A DNA stretch of 64,000 nucleotides from Diaphorobacter nitroreducens (GTDB lineage: Bacteria; Pseudomonadota; Gammaproteobacteria; Burkholderiales; Burkholderiaceae_C): contig RJVL01000003.1 in NCBI GenBank assembly GCA_003755025.1, positions 124,001 to 188,000 of the forward strand. The letters are read 5' to 3'. The position numbers were made by a program, and so were the translations under genes. Positions 23,791-32,646 of this stretch are shown one piece after another; the first letter of the stretch is position 1; each line of letters opens with the position of its first letter. Under the pieces are notes generated by a model. That model was not told where the DNA came from and did no database searches. It worked only from the letters and a program-made list of their open reading frames with translations.

Positions 23791-25980
23791 TCAGAAATCC
23801 ACGCTGGCGCTTAGCGTGAAGGTGCGCGGTGCGCCTACCACCAGGTAGCCTGATCCGGGGTAGCCGCCCGCAGAGGCCCAGTAGTTGCGGTTGGTGGCGT
23901 TGTCCACGCGGGCGCGCAGTGTCAGCAGCCGGCCGCCGACCTCGGTCAGATAGCGCACGCCCAGGTCCAGGCGCGTCCAGGCGGGCAGGCGCAGGGTGTT
24001 GGCATCGTCGGCGTAGCTCGCGCCGGTGTGGACCACGCGCGTATCCAGGGCGAGGCCGCGCACGCCCGGCACATCCCATTCCACTCCGGCATTGGCCTGC
24101 AGGCGCGGTACGCCGATCACGCGGTTGCCATCCAGCGCGGCGGTGCCCGTGGCGCGCTGCTTGGCCTGCAGCCAGGTGGCGCCACCCAGCAGGCGCAGGC
24201 CGCGCGCGGCTTCGCCATAGACGTTGAACTCCACACCCTGGTGGCGGTCTTCGCCGGCGGCGGTGAAGACGTTGTCGGCATTCACCAGCGCACGCGGGCG
24301 CGTGGTGCTGAAGAGTGCCACCGAGCCGCCGATGCGGCCCGCGTCGTACTTGACGCCGATTTCCTTCTGTTTGGAAACGTAGGGCGCGAGCTGCTGCCCG
24401 TGGTTGATGACCGGAACGCCGTTGGCCGTGGCCGGGGCCGTTTCGCCCTGGCTCAGGCTCTCGATGTAGTTGGCGTACAGCGACAGGCGGGAGCTGGCCT
24501 TGAACACCACCCCGGCCGCGGGGCTGATGCGGCTCTTGTCGTAGCTGCCCAGCGGTGCCGAGGTTCCGTAGGCGTAGTCCTGGACCTTAATGCTCTGGTG
24601 GCGCGCGCCCACGGTGAGCAGCAGCGTGTCGTCCATGAAAGCCAGCGTGTCGCCCAAGGCAAAGCTGACCAGGCGCGTGTGCCCCGTGAGGTTGGGGTTT
24701 GCCAGGTCGCCGCCATGCAGCGCGCCGGCGCTGAATGCGGGAGCGGCATAGGGGGTGTAGCCATACAGGTTGGCGGGCAGCGTGTTGGCATAGTCCATGG
24801 CATACGCGTTGTCCTTCTCGAAGTCGAAATACGAGGCGGACGCCACCCATTCGTGTCCCACGCTGCCGGTGTGCAGCTTGCCGCGCACGCCCAGCTCGCC
24901 CGTGTTCACGCGGTCTTTGCGGGTGTTGTCGAAGCGGTAGACGCTGCCCGCGCCGGTGTCGGAGTTGGTTACCCTCAGGTTCGCCAGCGAATTGGCCTCT
25001 TTGCTGCGGCGCATGCCCCAGGCACCCCAGGCGGTGATGTCGGGAGTGAGGTCGACTTCGCCGCGCAGCGTACCGAAGAGGTCGCGCTCGTTGGAATACG
25101 ACCAGGGCTGGGAGAAGTTGGCCTTGGCATCGGGCGCGGCGGGGATGCTGGTGGCCAGGGGGCCTAGTGTCACGTTGCTGCGCGTACCCTTGAGCTTGTT
25201 GTCCTGCCAGCCGATGTCCCCCGACAGGCGTACGTTACGGTTGCGCCAGTCCAGCCCCACCGAAAGCAGGCCCAGGCGGCTTTCCTCGTGATCAATGGCG
25301 GTATCGCCATCGCGCAGCGCGGCATTCACGCGGATGCCGGTGCTGTCCTCGGGGCCGAAGCGGCGCGCCAGGTCGAGCGCAGCGTGTCCGTAACCTCCCG
25401 ACCCGGTGCCCAGCGTCACGCGGGACAGGGGCTCGTTCGGCGCGCGCTTGGGCAGCAGGTTGATGGTGCCCCCCGCGCCGCCCCCGAAGGGCGCCGCTCC
25501 CGTGAGGAAGGTGGCGGCGCCCCGCAGGACCTCGACACGCTCGAACAGTTCCGTGGCGATGTACTGGCGCGGCAGCAGGCTGTACAGGCCGTTGTAGGCC
25601 ACGTCGTCGGAGCCGACCACGAAGCCGCGGATGAAATACGCCTCCTGGAAGTTGCCGAAGCCCCGCGCCATGCGCACGCCTGAGTCGTTTTGCAGCACTT
25701 CGCCCACGCTGCGGGCCTGCTTGTCCTGGATGAGTTCGTTGGTGTACGCGGTGATGCTGAAGGGCGTCTCCTGTGGGTCGCGAGTCCCCAGGATGCCGAC
25801 GCGCCCGCCGCGCGCCACCTGGCCGCCCGCATAGGCTGGCGACAGGCCCTGGGCCGACGCGTCGGCGCTGGCGTTGACCTCAACGGTGGGGAGTTCGGGC
25901 GCGGATGGCGTGCCCTGCGCATGCGCCATGGACTGCAGCGCGACAAAGATGGCAAGGGCTAAAGGGGTGGGGCGGTTCAT
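23791..25980 (-). CDS. TonB-dependent siderophore receptor
   Basis: A 729-residue outer-membrane receptor with a signal peptide ending about residue 21 (AHA-QG). The plug domain runs from ETPFSITAYTNELIQDKQARSVGEVLQNDSGVR through EVLRGAATFLTGAAPFGGGAGGTINLLPKRA. A 22-strand barrel closes with ...RTFTLSASVDF, ending in the terminal Phe needed for outer-membrane insertion. This is the FhuE/FpvA-like siderophore class (TIGR01783 type). A TonB box-like stretch LPTVEVNAS sits at about residues 30-38. It overlaps the upstream small membrane gene by four bases and lies downstream of a Fur-box promoter, so it is probably iron-repressed. The siderophore is not predictable. Confidence 0.93.
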   Translation of the reverse strand: MNRPTPLALAIFVALQSMAHAQGTPSAPELPTVEVNASADASAQGLSPAYAGGQVARGGRVGILGTRDPQETPFSITAYTNELIQDKQARSVGEVLQNDSGVRMARGFGNFQEAYFIRGFVVGSDDVAYNGLYSLLPRQYIATELFERVEVLRGAATFLTGAAPFGGGAGGTINLLPKRAPNEPLSRVTLGTGSGGYGHAALDLARRFGPEDSTGIRVNAALRDGDTAIDHEESRLGLLSVGLDWRNRNVRLSGDIGWQDNKLKGTRSNVTLGPLATSIPAAPDAKANFSQPWSYSNERDLFGTLRGEVDLTPDITAWGAWGMRRSKEANSLANLRVTNSDTGAGSVYRFDNTRKDRVNTGELGVRGKLHTGSVGHEWVASASYFDFEKDNAYAMDYANTLPANLYGYTPYAAPAFSAGALHGGDLANPNLTGHTRLVSFALGDTLAFMDDTLLLTVGARHQSIKVQDYAYGTSAPLGSYDKSRISPAAGVVFKASSRLSLYANYIESLSQGETAPATANGVPVINHGQQLAPYVSKQKEIGVKYDAGRIGGSVALFSTTRPRALVNADNVFTAAGEDRHQGVEFNVYGEAARGLRLLGGATWLQAKQRATGTAALDGNRVIGVPRLQANAGVEWDVPGVRGLALDTRVVHTGASYADDANTLRLPAWTRLDLGVRYLTEVGGRLLTLRARVDNATNRNYWASAGGYPGSGYLVVGAPRTFTLSASVDF

Positions 25981-26237
25981 GGTTGTGATGGGCGGGAGGA
26001 AACAGAGTCAAGGGCGGCGCAGGGCTTGGCGCGCGGGACCAGCGCGCACCAGGTCATCACGGCAACGGGCAGGCCAAGCGCGAACCATGACCAGCGGTCG
26101 CCCCAGTGGTCGGACACCAGTGCGCTCAGCAAGCCGCTGGCGGTGAGCACGCCCAGCACGCACGGCCAGAGCCAGAGGGAGGGCCGCGATGGCGCGGGAG
26201 GCCGCGGGGTGGACGGGGAAAGGCGGGTGTCGTTCAT
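25977..26237 (-). CDS. small membrane protein of the siderophore uptake operon
   Basis: An 86-residue protein. The N-terminal ~22 residues are Pro/Ser/Arg-rich and probably cytosolic. They are followed by two hydrophobic helices (WLWPCVLGVLTASGLLSALV and WSWFALGLPVAVMTWCALV). No family is certain; small two-helix proteins often precede TonB receptor/PepSY pairs in this group. Its stop overlaps the receptor start by four bases. The ATG at 26237 is the first gene start downstream of the Fur-box promoter. An upstream ATG at 26252 would add five residues. Confidence 0.7.
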   Translation of the reverse strand: MNDTRLSPSTPRPPAPSRPSLWLWPCVLGVLTASGLLSALVSDHWGDRWSWFALGLPVAVMTWCALVPRAKPCAALDSVSSRPSQP

Positions 26238-26465
26238 GGTTGGGCCGGTCAACAGCGGTGGGCGTTAAGGGCGTGCAGAAGCTGTGCGCTGACAGTAAAG
26301 GGCATAAGAACGAGAGTGATTGGTGTTTATGTTTCTTGACGCATCGCTGCCTCGTTCATCGCCCTAGACAGAGTGCGCCGGGTACCGCCGCGCAAGCGCA
26401 GCGCGGCCAGCGCCCGGGGGACGGCCGCCCCCGGGACCTCCCCACCAGAGAGCACGCTTGCACAG
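26238..26465 (-). other. 228-nt GC-rich structured leader of the siderophore operon
   Basis: This is the stretch between the predicted transcription start and the first gene. It holds an 8-bp stem CCCGGGGG / CCCCCGGG around a 7-base loop near 26414-26436. No convincing start codon or conserved riboswitch was found. A 61-codon frame crosses it, but it starts with TTG upstream of the predicted transcript. Confidence 0.4.
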
Positions 26466-26471
26466 GCGCGG

Positions 26472-26504
26472 AGTATAGCTCTATGTTGAGAATGGTTCTT
26501 ATTA
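26472..26504 (-). promoter_or_regulatory. Fur-box promoter of the siderophore uptake operon
   Basis: TTGAGAATGGTTCTTATTA at 26486-26504 closely resembles the Fur box (two inverted GATAAT-like arms). On the minus strand a -10 TATACT (complement of 26472-26477) lies just downstream, so Fur would cover the -20 to -40 region and block the leftward operon. It also lies 41 bases upstream of the rightward sigma-54 regulator gene and could affect it. Confidence 0.7.
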
Positions 26505-26544
26505 ATTTGCAATGCGCGTCGAACGCCGGCGTTACCATCCGACC

Positions 26545-28059
26545 ATGCCCCTGCATACCGACGCCTCGCCCTTGCCGCTGGATGCGCAGGGCATCCTGGA
26601 ACTGGCTGCGCGCTCCATGTTCCAGCTCTTTTCCACCATGAGCCAGGGCATGTTCCTCGTGGACCTGAGCGGGCGCATCGTGTGGGTCAACGAGGGCTAC
26701 CGCCGCTTCCTGCCCGACCTGGGCGTGCATTCGGTCCATGACTTCGTGGGCCGCATGGTGGAGGAGGTGATTCCCAACACCCAGATGCGCCAGGTACTCG
26801 AGACGGGCCAGCCCGTCCTGGTGGACCTGCTGACCAACAAGGCCGGCACGTTCGTGGTCAGCCGCATTCCCCTGCATGGGGATGATGGGCGCGTGATCGG
26901 CGCCATTGGCATCGTGTTGTTCGACCATCCGGAAACCACGCTGCAGCCGCTGATTGCCAAGTTTGCTCAACTCCAGCGCGAGTTGGACGATGCGCGGCGC
27001 GAACTGGCCGCGCAGCGCAGCCGGCTGCCCGTGGCTGGCCCGGGGGTGCGTCGTGCCAAGCACACGTTCGCCAGCTTCGTGGGTGCCAGCCCCGCAGCCA
27101 CCGAGGTGAAGCGCCAGGCGCGCCGCGCGGCCCAGTCCCAGAGTCCGGTGTTGCTGTTGGGCGAAACCGGCACGGGCAAGGAGCTGCTGGCCCATGCCAT
27201 CCACGCGGCTTCCACGCGGTCACAAGGTCCCTTCGTGAGCGTCAATATCGCCGCCGTGCCCGACACATTGCTGGAGGCAGAGTTCTTCGGTGTAGCCCCC
27301 GGTGCCTACACCGGTGCCAGCGTGCGGGGTCGGGAGGGCAAATTCAAGCTGGCCGACGGGGGCACGTTGTTCCTCGACGAGATCGGTGACATGCCCTCCA
27401 ATCTGCAGGCCAAGCTGCTGCGCGCCCTGCAGGAAGGTGAAATCGAGCCCCTGGGTTCCAACCAGCTCGTGCCGTTCGACGTGCGCGTGGTAGCCGCCAC
27501 TTCGCGCGACTTGGCCGCGCTGGTGCGCGACGGCCTGTTCCGCGAAGACCTCTTCTATCGCCTGCATGTGCTGCCCATCCGCGTGCCACCGCTGCGGGAG
27601 CGGCGTGCCGACATTCCGGCCCTGGTGGAGGCACTGGCCGACGACTTGGCTCTGCGCAATGGCATCGCCCCGCCCGAGCTGCTGCCCGATGCACTGGCCC
27701 TGCTGGGCGCGCAGGCATGGCGCGGAAACATCCGCGAACTGCGCAACGTACTGGAGCAGGCTGCCATGCGCAGCGAAACGCTGACCGTCGATGCGGAGCA
27801 ATTGCGTCAGGTGCTGCGCGAAAGCGGCGTCGAACCCGCAGCGCCCACACCCGATGCGGGCGGGGCTTCTACCGGCGACGATGGCGCGGCGCTGCTGCGC
27901 CCATTGGCCGTGCAGGTGGCAGAGTTGGAGCGCCGCGCCATAGCTGCAGCGCTGTCATTGCATGGGGGCAACAAGCTCGCCACGGCGCGGCACCTGGGCA
28001 TCTCCCGTGCCACGCTCTACGAACGGATGGGGCAGCCCCTGGCTAACACTGATAAATAA
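26545..28059 (+). CDS. PAS-domain sigma-54-dependent transcriptional activator
   Basis: A 504-residue bacterial enhancer-binding protein. A PAS sensor spans about residues 25-135 (GMFLVDLSGRIVWVNEGYRRFLPDLG), then a coiled-coil linker. The AAA+ domain has Walker A GETGTGKE near 205-212, the sigma-54 contact loop as GAYTGA (GAFTGA variant), Walker B GGTLFLDEIGD and an arginine-finger region REDLFYRLHVLPIRVPPLRER. The C-terminus is a Fis-type helix-turn-helix (NKLATARHLGISRATLYERM). The gene immediately precedes a -24/-12 promoter driving the PHB-degradation genes, so it is probably their activator. Start uncertain: ATG at 26512 or 26545, neither with a clear ribosome-binding site. Confidence 0.9.
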   Translation: MPLHTDASPLPLDAQGILELAARSMFQLFSTMSQGMFLVDLSGRIVWVNEGYRRFLPDLGVHSVHDFVGRMVEEVIPNTQMRQVLETGQPVLVDLLTNKAGTFVVSRIPLHGDDGRVIGAIGIVLFDHPETTLQPLIAKFAQLQRELDDARRELAAQRSRLPVAGPGVRRAKHTFASFVGASPAATEVKRQARRAAQSQSPVLLLGETGTGKELLAHAIHAASTRSQGPFVSVNIAAVPDTLLEAEFFGVAPGAYTGASVRGREGKFKLADGGTLFLDEIGDMPSNLQAKLLRALQEGEIEPLGSNQLVPFDVRVVAATSRDLAALVRDGLFREDLFYRLHVLPIRVPPLRERRADIPALVEALADDLALRNGIAPPELLPDALALLGAQAWRGNIRELRNVLEQAAMRSETLTVDAEQLRQVLRESGVEPAAPTPDAGGASTGDDGAALLRPLAVQVAELERRAIAAALSLHGGNKLATARHLGISRATLYERMGQPLANTDK

Positions 28060-28065
28060 ATAGAC

Positions 28066-28088
28066 AAATGCCTGAAATTAAGGCATTT
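28066..28088 (+). promoter_or_regulatory. candidate enhancer site (inverted repeat) for the sigma-54 activator
   Basis: A perfect 8-bp inverted repeat AAATGCCT-N7-AGGCATTT is extended by outer arms GACAAA / TTTGTC. It lies seven bases past the activator stop codon and ~115-135 bp upstream of the -24/-12 promoter, the usual enhancer distance. No T run follows directly, so an enhancer is favoured over a terminator. This is an inference. Confidence 0.5.
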
Positions 28089-28201
28089 AATTTGTCTGTA
28101 AATTAGTCAAAAGAGCCGTGATGGCTGGATATTCGCGAAAAAATGTCGCCGAAGTGACGTCCGGTGATCTGTCTGGCGACCATGTCGAGCCACTTGCGCC
28201 C

Positions 28202-28217
28202 TGGCATGGTGCGTGCA
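28202..28217 (+). promoter_or_regulatory. sigma-54 (-24/-12) promoter of the PHB-utilisation operon
   Basis: TGGCATGGTGCGTGCA: the invariant GG and GC are exactly ten bases apart, and 12 of 16 bases follow the consensus TGGCACG-N4-TTGCA. It is 34 bases upstream of the binding-protein ATG, directly after the gene for a sigma-54 activator. Confidence 0.7.
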
Positions 28218-28250
28218 ATGTGTTTGTCATACCCAAAAGAGGAGACACGC

Positions 28251-29450
28251 ATGCACCATCGCAGCCTCGCGGCGCGGGCCGGCGGCCTGGCCGCAGCCCT
28301 GGCGGCCGGTCTGACCGCGCCGTTGGCACTGGCCCAGTCCGAGATTCGCATCGCCCATGTCTATAGCAAGACCGGGCCGCTCGAAGCCTATGGCAAGCAA
28401 ACGCAGGCAGGGTTGATGATGGGGCTGGATTACGCCACTGGTGGGACCATGGCGGTGGCGGGCAAGAAGCTCGTGGTGATCGAGAAGGATGACCAAGGCA
28501 AGCCAGACCTGGGCAAGAGCCAGCTGGCCACGGCGTATTCCGACGACAAGGCGGACCTGGCGGTGGGCCCCAGCGCCTCGGGTGTGGCGCTGGCCATGCT
28601 GCCGGTGGCGGAGGAATACAAGAAGATCCTGCTGGTCGAGCCCGCGGTGGCGGACTCGATCACCGGTGACAAGTGGAACAAGTACATCTTCCGCACGGGC
28701 CGCAATTCCAGCCAGGACGCGATCGGCAACGCCGTCGCCATCGACAAGCCCGGCACCCTCATCGCCACCCTGGCGCAGGACAACGCCTTTGGCCGCGACG
28801 GTGTCAAGGCCTTCAAGGATGCCATCAAGACAGCCAAGCTGGTGCATGAGGAATACCTGCCCGCGGCCACCACCGACTTCACCGCGGGCGCGCAGCGCCT
28901 GATAGACCGGCTCAAGGACCAGCCGGGCAAGAAGGTGATCTGGGTGCTGTGGGCCGGGGCGGGCAACCCGTTCAAGATCAACGATATGGATCTCAAGCGC
29001 TACGGCATCGAGATTGCCACGGGCGGCAACATCCTGCCCGCGATGGCGGCGTTCAAGGGCATGCCGGGCATGGAAGGCGCCACGTATTACTACTTCGGCA
29101 TCCCGAAGAACCCGGTGAACGAGGCATTGGTGTCCATGCACTACAAGCAGTTCAAGACGCCGCCAGACTTCTTCACGGCCGGTGGTTTCTCGGCCGCCAT
29201 GGCGATCGTGACGGCGCTGAAGAAGACCGGTGGCGACACGAAGACCAATACGCTCATCAAGGCGATGGAGGGCATGAGCTTCGATACGCCGAAGGGCACC
29301 ATGACCTTCCGCAAGGAAGACCACCAAGCCATGCAGAGCATGTACCACTTCCGCATCAAGAACGACCCGGCGTTTGCGTGGGGCGTACCCGAACTGGTGC
29401 GCGAGATCAAGCCGCAAGAGATGCAGGTACCGATCCGCAACAAGCGCTGA
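28251..29450 (+). CDS. periplasmic substrate-binding protein, branched-chain amino acid ABC type (first copy)
   Basis: A 399-residue periplasmic protein with a signal peptide to about residue 28 (PLALAQ). The mature part is a type I periplasmic-binding fold (Peripla_BP_6): IRIAHVYSKTGPLEAYGKQTQAGLMMGLDYA, KKLVVIEKDDQGKPD, and the central GPSASGVALAMLPVAEEYKK. A strong ribosome-binding site AGAGGAG precedes the ATG at 28251. It is the first gene after the -24/-12 promoter and lies before the PHB depolymerase. An intercistronic hairpin near 29471-29491 may protect its message. Family members bind amino acids, amides, urea or small acids. Here a 3-hydroxybutyrate-type ligand is inferred from the neighbours only. 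Confidence 0.88.
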   Translation: MHHRSLAARAGGLAAALAAGLTAPLALAQSEIRIAHVYSKTGPLEAYGKQTQAGLMMGLDYATGGTMAVAGKKLVVIEKDDQGKPDLGKSQLATAYSDDKADLAVGPSASGVALAMLPVAEEYKKILLVEPAVADSITGDKWNKYIFRTGRNSSQDAIGNAVAIDKPGTLIATLAQDNAFGRDGVKAFKDAIKTAKLVHEEYLPAATTDFTAGAQRLIDRLKDQPGKKVIWVLWAGAGNPFKINDMDLKRYGIEIATGGNILPAMAAFKGMPGMEGATYYYFGIPKNPVNEALVSMHYKQFKTPPDFFTAGGFSAAMAIVTALKKTGGDTKTNTLIKAMEGMSFDTPKGTMTFRKEDHQAMQSMYHFRIKNDPAFAWGVPELVREIKPQEMQVPIRNKR

Positions 29451-29581
29451 TTGCCCAGTGTGCAGGGCGCGCCGGCGAAGCCTCGCCCGGCCGTCCACAC
29501 GTCGTTTGTATTCCTCGATGAACCCCGGGCCACACGGGGCGGACTTGCGCACACCGCGCCCCTTTGACAGGAGACAAAAGC

Positions 29582-31102
29582 ATGCCATTCCATCGTTTTC
29601 TGCTCGCTGCTGCGTTGGCATCCGCCGGCATGGCGCAGGCGGCGGCGCCGCTGGGCCAGTACAACATCGACACGGGCAAGATCAGCGTTTCAGGGCTGTC
29701 CTCAGGCGGCTTCATGGCCACCCAGCTTGGCAATGCGTACTCGTCCACCTTCATGGGCGTGGGCATCTTTGCCGCGGGGCCGTACATGTGCGCGGGCCAC
29801 AACAACTACACGGCCTGCATGTACAACGCCAGCATCAGCGCCAGCCAGCAGGGCGCGATGCAGGGCAGCATCGACAGCTACAGCGCCAACGGCACCATTG
29901 ATGGCAAGTCCGGCATTGCCGCTCAGAAGATCTACATCTTCACGGGCACCAGCGACTACACCGTGGGGCCCAACCTGACCGATGCGCTGCAGACCCAGTA
30001 CCTCAACAATGGGGTGCCCGCGGGCAACATCACGTACGTCAAGCGCAGCGGGACCGCGCATGTGCTGCCCACCGACTTTGACAGCACGGGCAACAACGCA
30101 TGCAGCAGCAGCACCTCGCCCTTCATCAGCAACTGCGGTTATGACGGCGCCGGAGCGGTGCTCTCACATTTCTATGGCGCGCTGAATGCGCGCAACAACG
30201 CCCCTGCGGCAGCCAACTACATCGAGTTCGATCAAAGCGCCTATACCGCCGGCAACCCGGGCATGGCCGCCAACGCCTGGCTGTACTTGCCCGCAAGCTG
30301 CGCCAGCGGCGCGCAGTGCAAGCTGCACGTCGTGCTGCACGGTTGCCAGCAGAGCACCGACAAGATCGGCGACAAGTTCGTCAAGAACACCGGCTATAGC
30401 CGCTGGGCCGACACCAACCAGATCATCCTGCTGTTCCCGCAGACCCGGATCGACAACACCAGCCGCAGCACCGCCAAGAGCGGATCGCTGGCCAACCCGA
30501 ACGCCTGCTGGGACTGGATCGGCTGGTACGGCGGCAATTTCGCGCAGAAGAGCGGCGCGCAGATGGCCGCGATCAAGGCCATGGTGGATCGCATCGCTTC
30601 CGGTGCAGGTTCGGGCGACGGCGGCGGCACCCCACCGCCCACCGATCCGCTCCTGCCAGCGCCCACCGGTCTCAGCGCGTCGGGCGCCACCGCCACAAGC
30701 ATGAACCTGGCCTGGAATGCCGTGGCTGGCGCCAGCGGCTACAACGTCTACCGCAACGGCAACAAAGCCAACGCCCTTACCGTCTACGCCACCAGCTATA
30801 CCGACTCGGCGCTGACCGCTTCCACCACCTACAGCTGGGCGGTGCGTGCGGTGGACGCCAACGGCGCAGAGGGTGATGCGTCGAACGCCGTGAGCGGCAC
30901 CACGCTCGCGCCCACGCAGTCCCCTGGGACCTGCACCACAGCCAGCAACTATGCGCACACACAAGCGGGGCGCGCCTACCAGCAGGGCGGCTACACCTAC
31001 GCCAATGGCTCCGGCCAGAGCATGGGGCTGTGGAACGTGTTCGTGACCACCACGCTCAAGCAGACAGCCACCAATTACTACGTGATCGGCACCTGCCCCT
31101 GA
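29582..31102 (+). CDS. phaZ: extracellular poly(3-hydroxybutyrate) depolymerase, type 2 catalytic domain
   Basis: A 506-residue secreted enzyme. The signal peptide covers residues 1-20. The lipase box GLSSG (38-42, nucleophile Ser40) lies near the N-terminus. The oxyanion-hole segment LHVVLHGCQQS comes much later (~residue 262), which is the circularly permuted order of type 2 PHB depolymerases. TGTSDYTVGP and SGTAHVLPTDF probably carry the catalytic Asp and His. After a Gly/Pro-rich hinge comes a fibronectin type III domain (~360-450, PTGLSASGATATSMNLAWNAVAGASGYNVYRNG), then a short C-terminal polymer-binding domain. AGGAGA precedes the ATG. It degrades extracellular PHB to oligomers and monomers and sits between genes for uptake. 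Confidence 0.93.
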   Translation: MPFHRFLLAAALASAGMAQAAAPLGQYNIDTGKISVSGLSSGGFMATQLGNAYSSTFMGVGIFAAGPYMCAGHNNYTACMYNASISASQQGAMQGSIDSYSANGTIDGKSGIAAQKIYIFTGTSDYTVGPNLTDALQTQYLNNGVPAGNITYVKRSGTAHVLPTDFDSTGNNACSSSTSPFISNCGYDGAGAVLSHFYGALNARNNAPAAANYIEFDQSAYTAGNPGMAANAWLYLPASCASGAQCKLHVVLHGCQQSTDKIGDKFVKNTGYSRWADTNQIILLFPQTRIDNTSRSTAKSGSLANPNACWDWIGWYGGNFAQKSGAQMAAIKAMVDRIASGAGSGDGGGTPPPTDPLLPAPTGLSASGATATSMNLAWNAVAGASGYNVYRNGNKANALTVYATSYTDSALTASTTYSWAVRAVDANGAEGDASNAVSGTTLAPTQSPGTCTTASNYAHTQAGRAYQQGGYTYANGSGQSMGLWNVFVTTTLKQTATNYYVIGTCP

Positions 31103-31141
31103 CGCGCACCGACCGCGGCATCGGCACACAAGTACGCACCC

Positions 31142-31924
31142 ATGAGCGCCTTGGCCACCCAGGACCTGACCATCCGCTTCGGCGGGCATGTGGCGGTGAA
31201 CGCCGTGACCTGTGCCTTCGCGCAGGGCACGCTCACGGCCATCGTGGGGCCCAATGGCGCGGGCAAGACCACGTACTTCAACCTGATCTCGGGCCAGCTC
31301 AAGGCGACGGCAGGTCGCGTGTCGCTCCATGGCCAGGACCTCACGGGCCTGCCGCCTTCTGCGCGCACGCGCGCCGGCCTGGGCAGGGCGTTCCAGCTCA
31401 CCAATCTGTTTCCGCACCTGTCGGTGCTGGAGAACGTGCGCCTGGCCGTGCAGGCCGCGCAGCCGGGGCGGCACCGGCGCGGCCTCAACCTGTGGAGCAT
31501 CTGGAGCGACCACGCCGCACTCACCGCCCGTGCGCAGGGCATCCTGCATGCCGTGGCCTTGGCCGACCGCCAGGACATGCCGGTCGCCAGCCTGCCGCAT
31601 GGGGACCAGCGCAAGCTGGAGGTGGCGCTGCTCATGGCGCTGGACCCGCAGATCTACATGTTCGACGAGCCCACGGCTGGCATGGGCCATGACGAGGCCC
31701 CCGTGATCCTGGACCTGATACGCGCGCTCAAGAAAGACAAGACCAAGACCATCCTACTGGTCGAGCACAAGATGGACGTGGTGCGCGAGCTGGCCGACCG
31801 CATCATCGTGCTGCACAACGGCGTGCTCGTCGCGGACGGCGAGCCCGCCGCAGTGATCGCGTCGCCGATCGTGCAGCAGGCCTACCTGGGCACGGCGGCG
31901 TCGGCTGCGGAGGCTGAGGCATGA
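31142..31924 (+). CDS. ABC transporter ATP-binding protein, LivG type
   Basis: A 260-residue ATPase. Walker A is GPNGAGKTT (~36-44) and the signature segment is LPHGDQRKLEVALLMALDPQIYMFDEPTAGM. LPHGDQ in place of LSGGQ is the usual form of the LivG branch. The C-terminal switch LVEHKMDVVRELADRIIVLHNG is complete. It begins 39 bases after the depolymerase stop and overlaps the LivF-type gene by four bases. It powers import through the two permeases encoded next. Confidence 0.92.
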   Translation: MSALATQDLTIRFGGHVAVNAVTCAFAQGTLTAIVGPNGAGKTTYFNLISGQLKATAGRVSLHGQDLTGLPPSARTRAGLGRAFQLTNLFPHLSVLENVRLAVQAAQPGRHRRGLNLWSIWSDHAALTARAQGILHAVALADRQDMPVASLPHGDQRKLEVALLMALDPQIYMFDEPTAGMGHDEAPVILDLIRALKKDKTKTILLVEHKMDVVRELADRIIVLHNGVLVADGEPAAVIASPIVQQAYLGTAASAAEAEA

Positions 31925-32646
31925 GCGCACCGCTGCTGAAGCTGTCCGGCGTGCACACGCACATCGGGGCATATCACATCCTGCATGGCGTTGATTTGGC
32001 CGTGCCCCGCGGGCAGCTCACGCTGCTGCTGGGGCGCAACGGCGCGGGCAAGACGACGACCCTGCGCACCATCATGGGTCTGTGGCGCGCCAGTGCCGGG
32101 ACTATCACCTTCGGCGGCCAGGGCATCGCGGCCTGGGAGACGCCGCGCATTGCCCAGCAGGGCATTGCCTACGTACCCGAGAACATGGGCATCTTTGCCG
32201 ACCTGACGGTGAAGGAAAACCTGCTGCTGGCCGCGCGTGGCGCGCGCACCGCGGCGCAGATGGACGGCGCGCGGCTGGAGTGGATCTTCCGGCTCTTTCC
32301 CGCCGTGGAAAAGTTCTGGAATCACCCCACAGGCAAGCTCAGCGGCGGGCAAAAACAGATGGTGGCCGTGGCACGCGCCATCGTGGAGCCGCGCGAGTTG
32401 CTCATCGTGGATGAACCCAGCAAGGGACTGGCGCCCGCCATCGTCAACAACATGATCGACGCCTTCGCCCAGCTCAAGGCCAGCGGCACCACCATCCTGC
32501 TGGTAGAGCAGAACCTGCACTTCGCCCAGCGCCTGGGTGACCAGGTGGCGGTGATGGACAACGGTGTAGTGGTGCATGCCGGCCCCATGGCCGCATTGTC
32601 AGAGGACGAGGCGTTGCAGCAGTCGCTGCTGGGGCTGTCGTTATGA
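31921..32646 (+). CDS. ABC transporter ATP-binding protein, LivF type
   Basis: A 241-residue ATPase with Walker A GRNGAGKTT, signature LSGGQKQMVAVARAI and Walker B LLIVDEPSKGLAP, the standard LivF pattern. The ATGA overlap with the LivG-type gene upstream, and the ATGA overlap with the permease downstream, make the three genes translationally coupled. It pairs with the LivG-type subunit to form the nucleotide-binding heterodimer. Confidence 0.92.
   Translation: MSAPLLKLSGVHTHIGAYHILHGVDLAVPRGQLTLLLGRNGAGKTTTLRTIMGLWRASAGTITFGGQGIAAWETPRIAQQGIAYVPENMGIFADLTVKENLLLAARGARTAAQMDGARLEWIFRLFPAVEKFWNHPTGKLSGGQKQMVAVARAIVEPRELLIVDEPSKGLAPAIVNNMIDAFAQLKASGTTILLVEQNLHFAQRLGDQVAVMDNGVVVHAGPMAALSEDEALQQSLLGLSL

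Noticed and set aside
23767-24079. N-terminal extension of the PepSY protein
   Set aside because: The extra ~100 codons overlap the TonB receptor gene and are its shadow; the ATG at 23767 gives the family start.
26327-26512. 61-codon frame in the siderophore operon leader
   Set aside because: Starts with TTG inside the Fur box, upstream of the predicted transcript start, without a ribosome-binding site.
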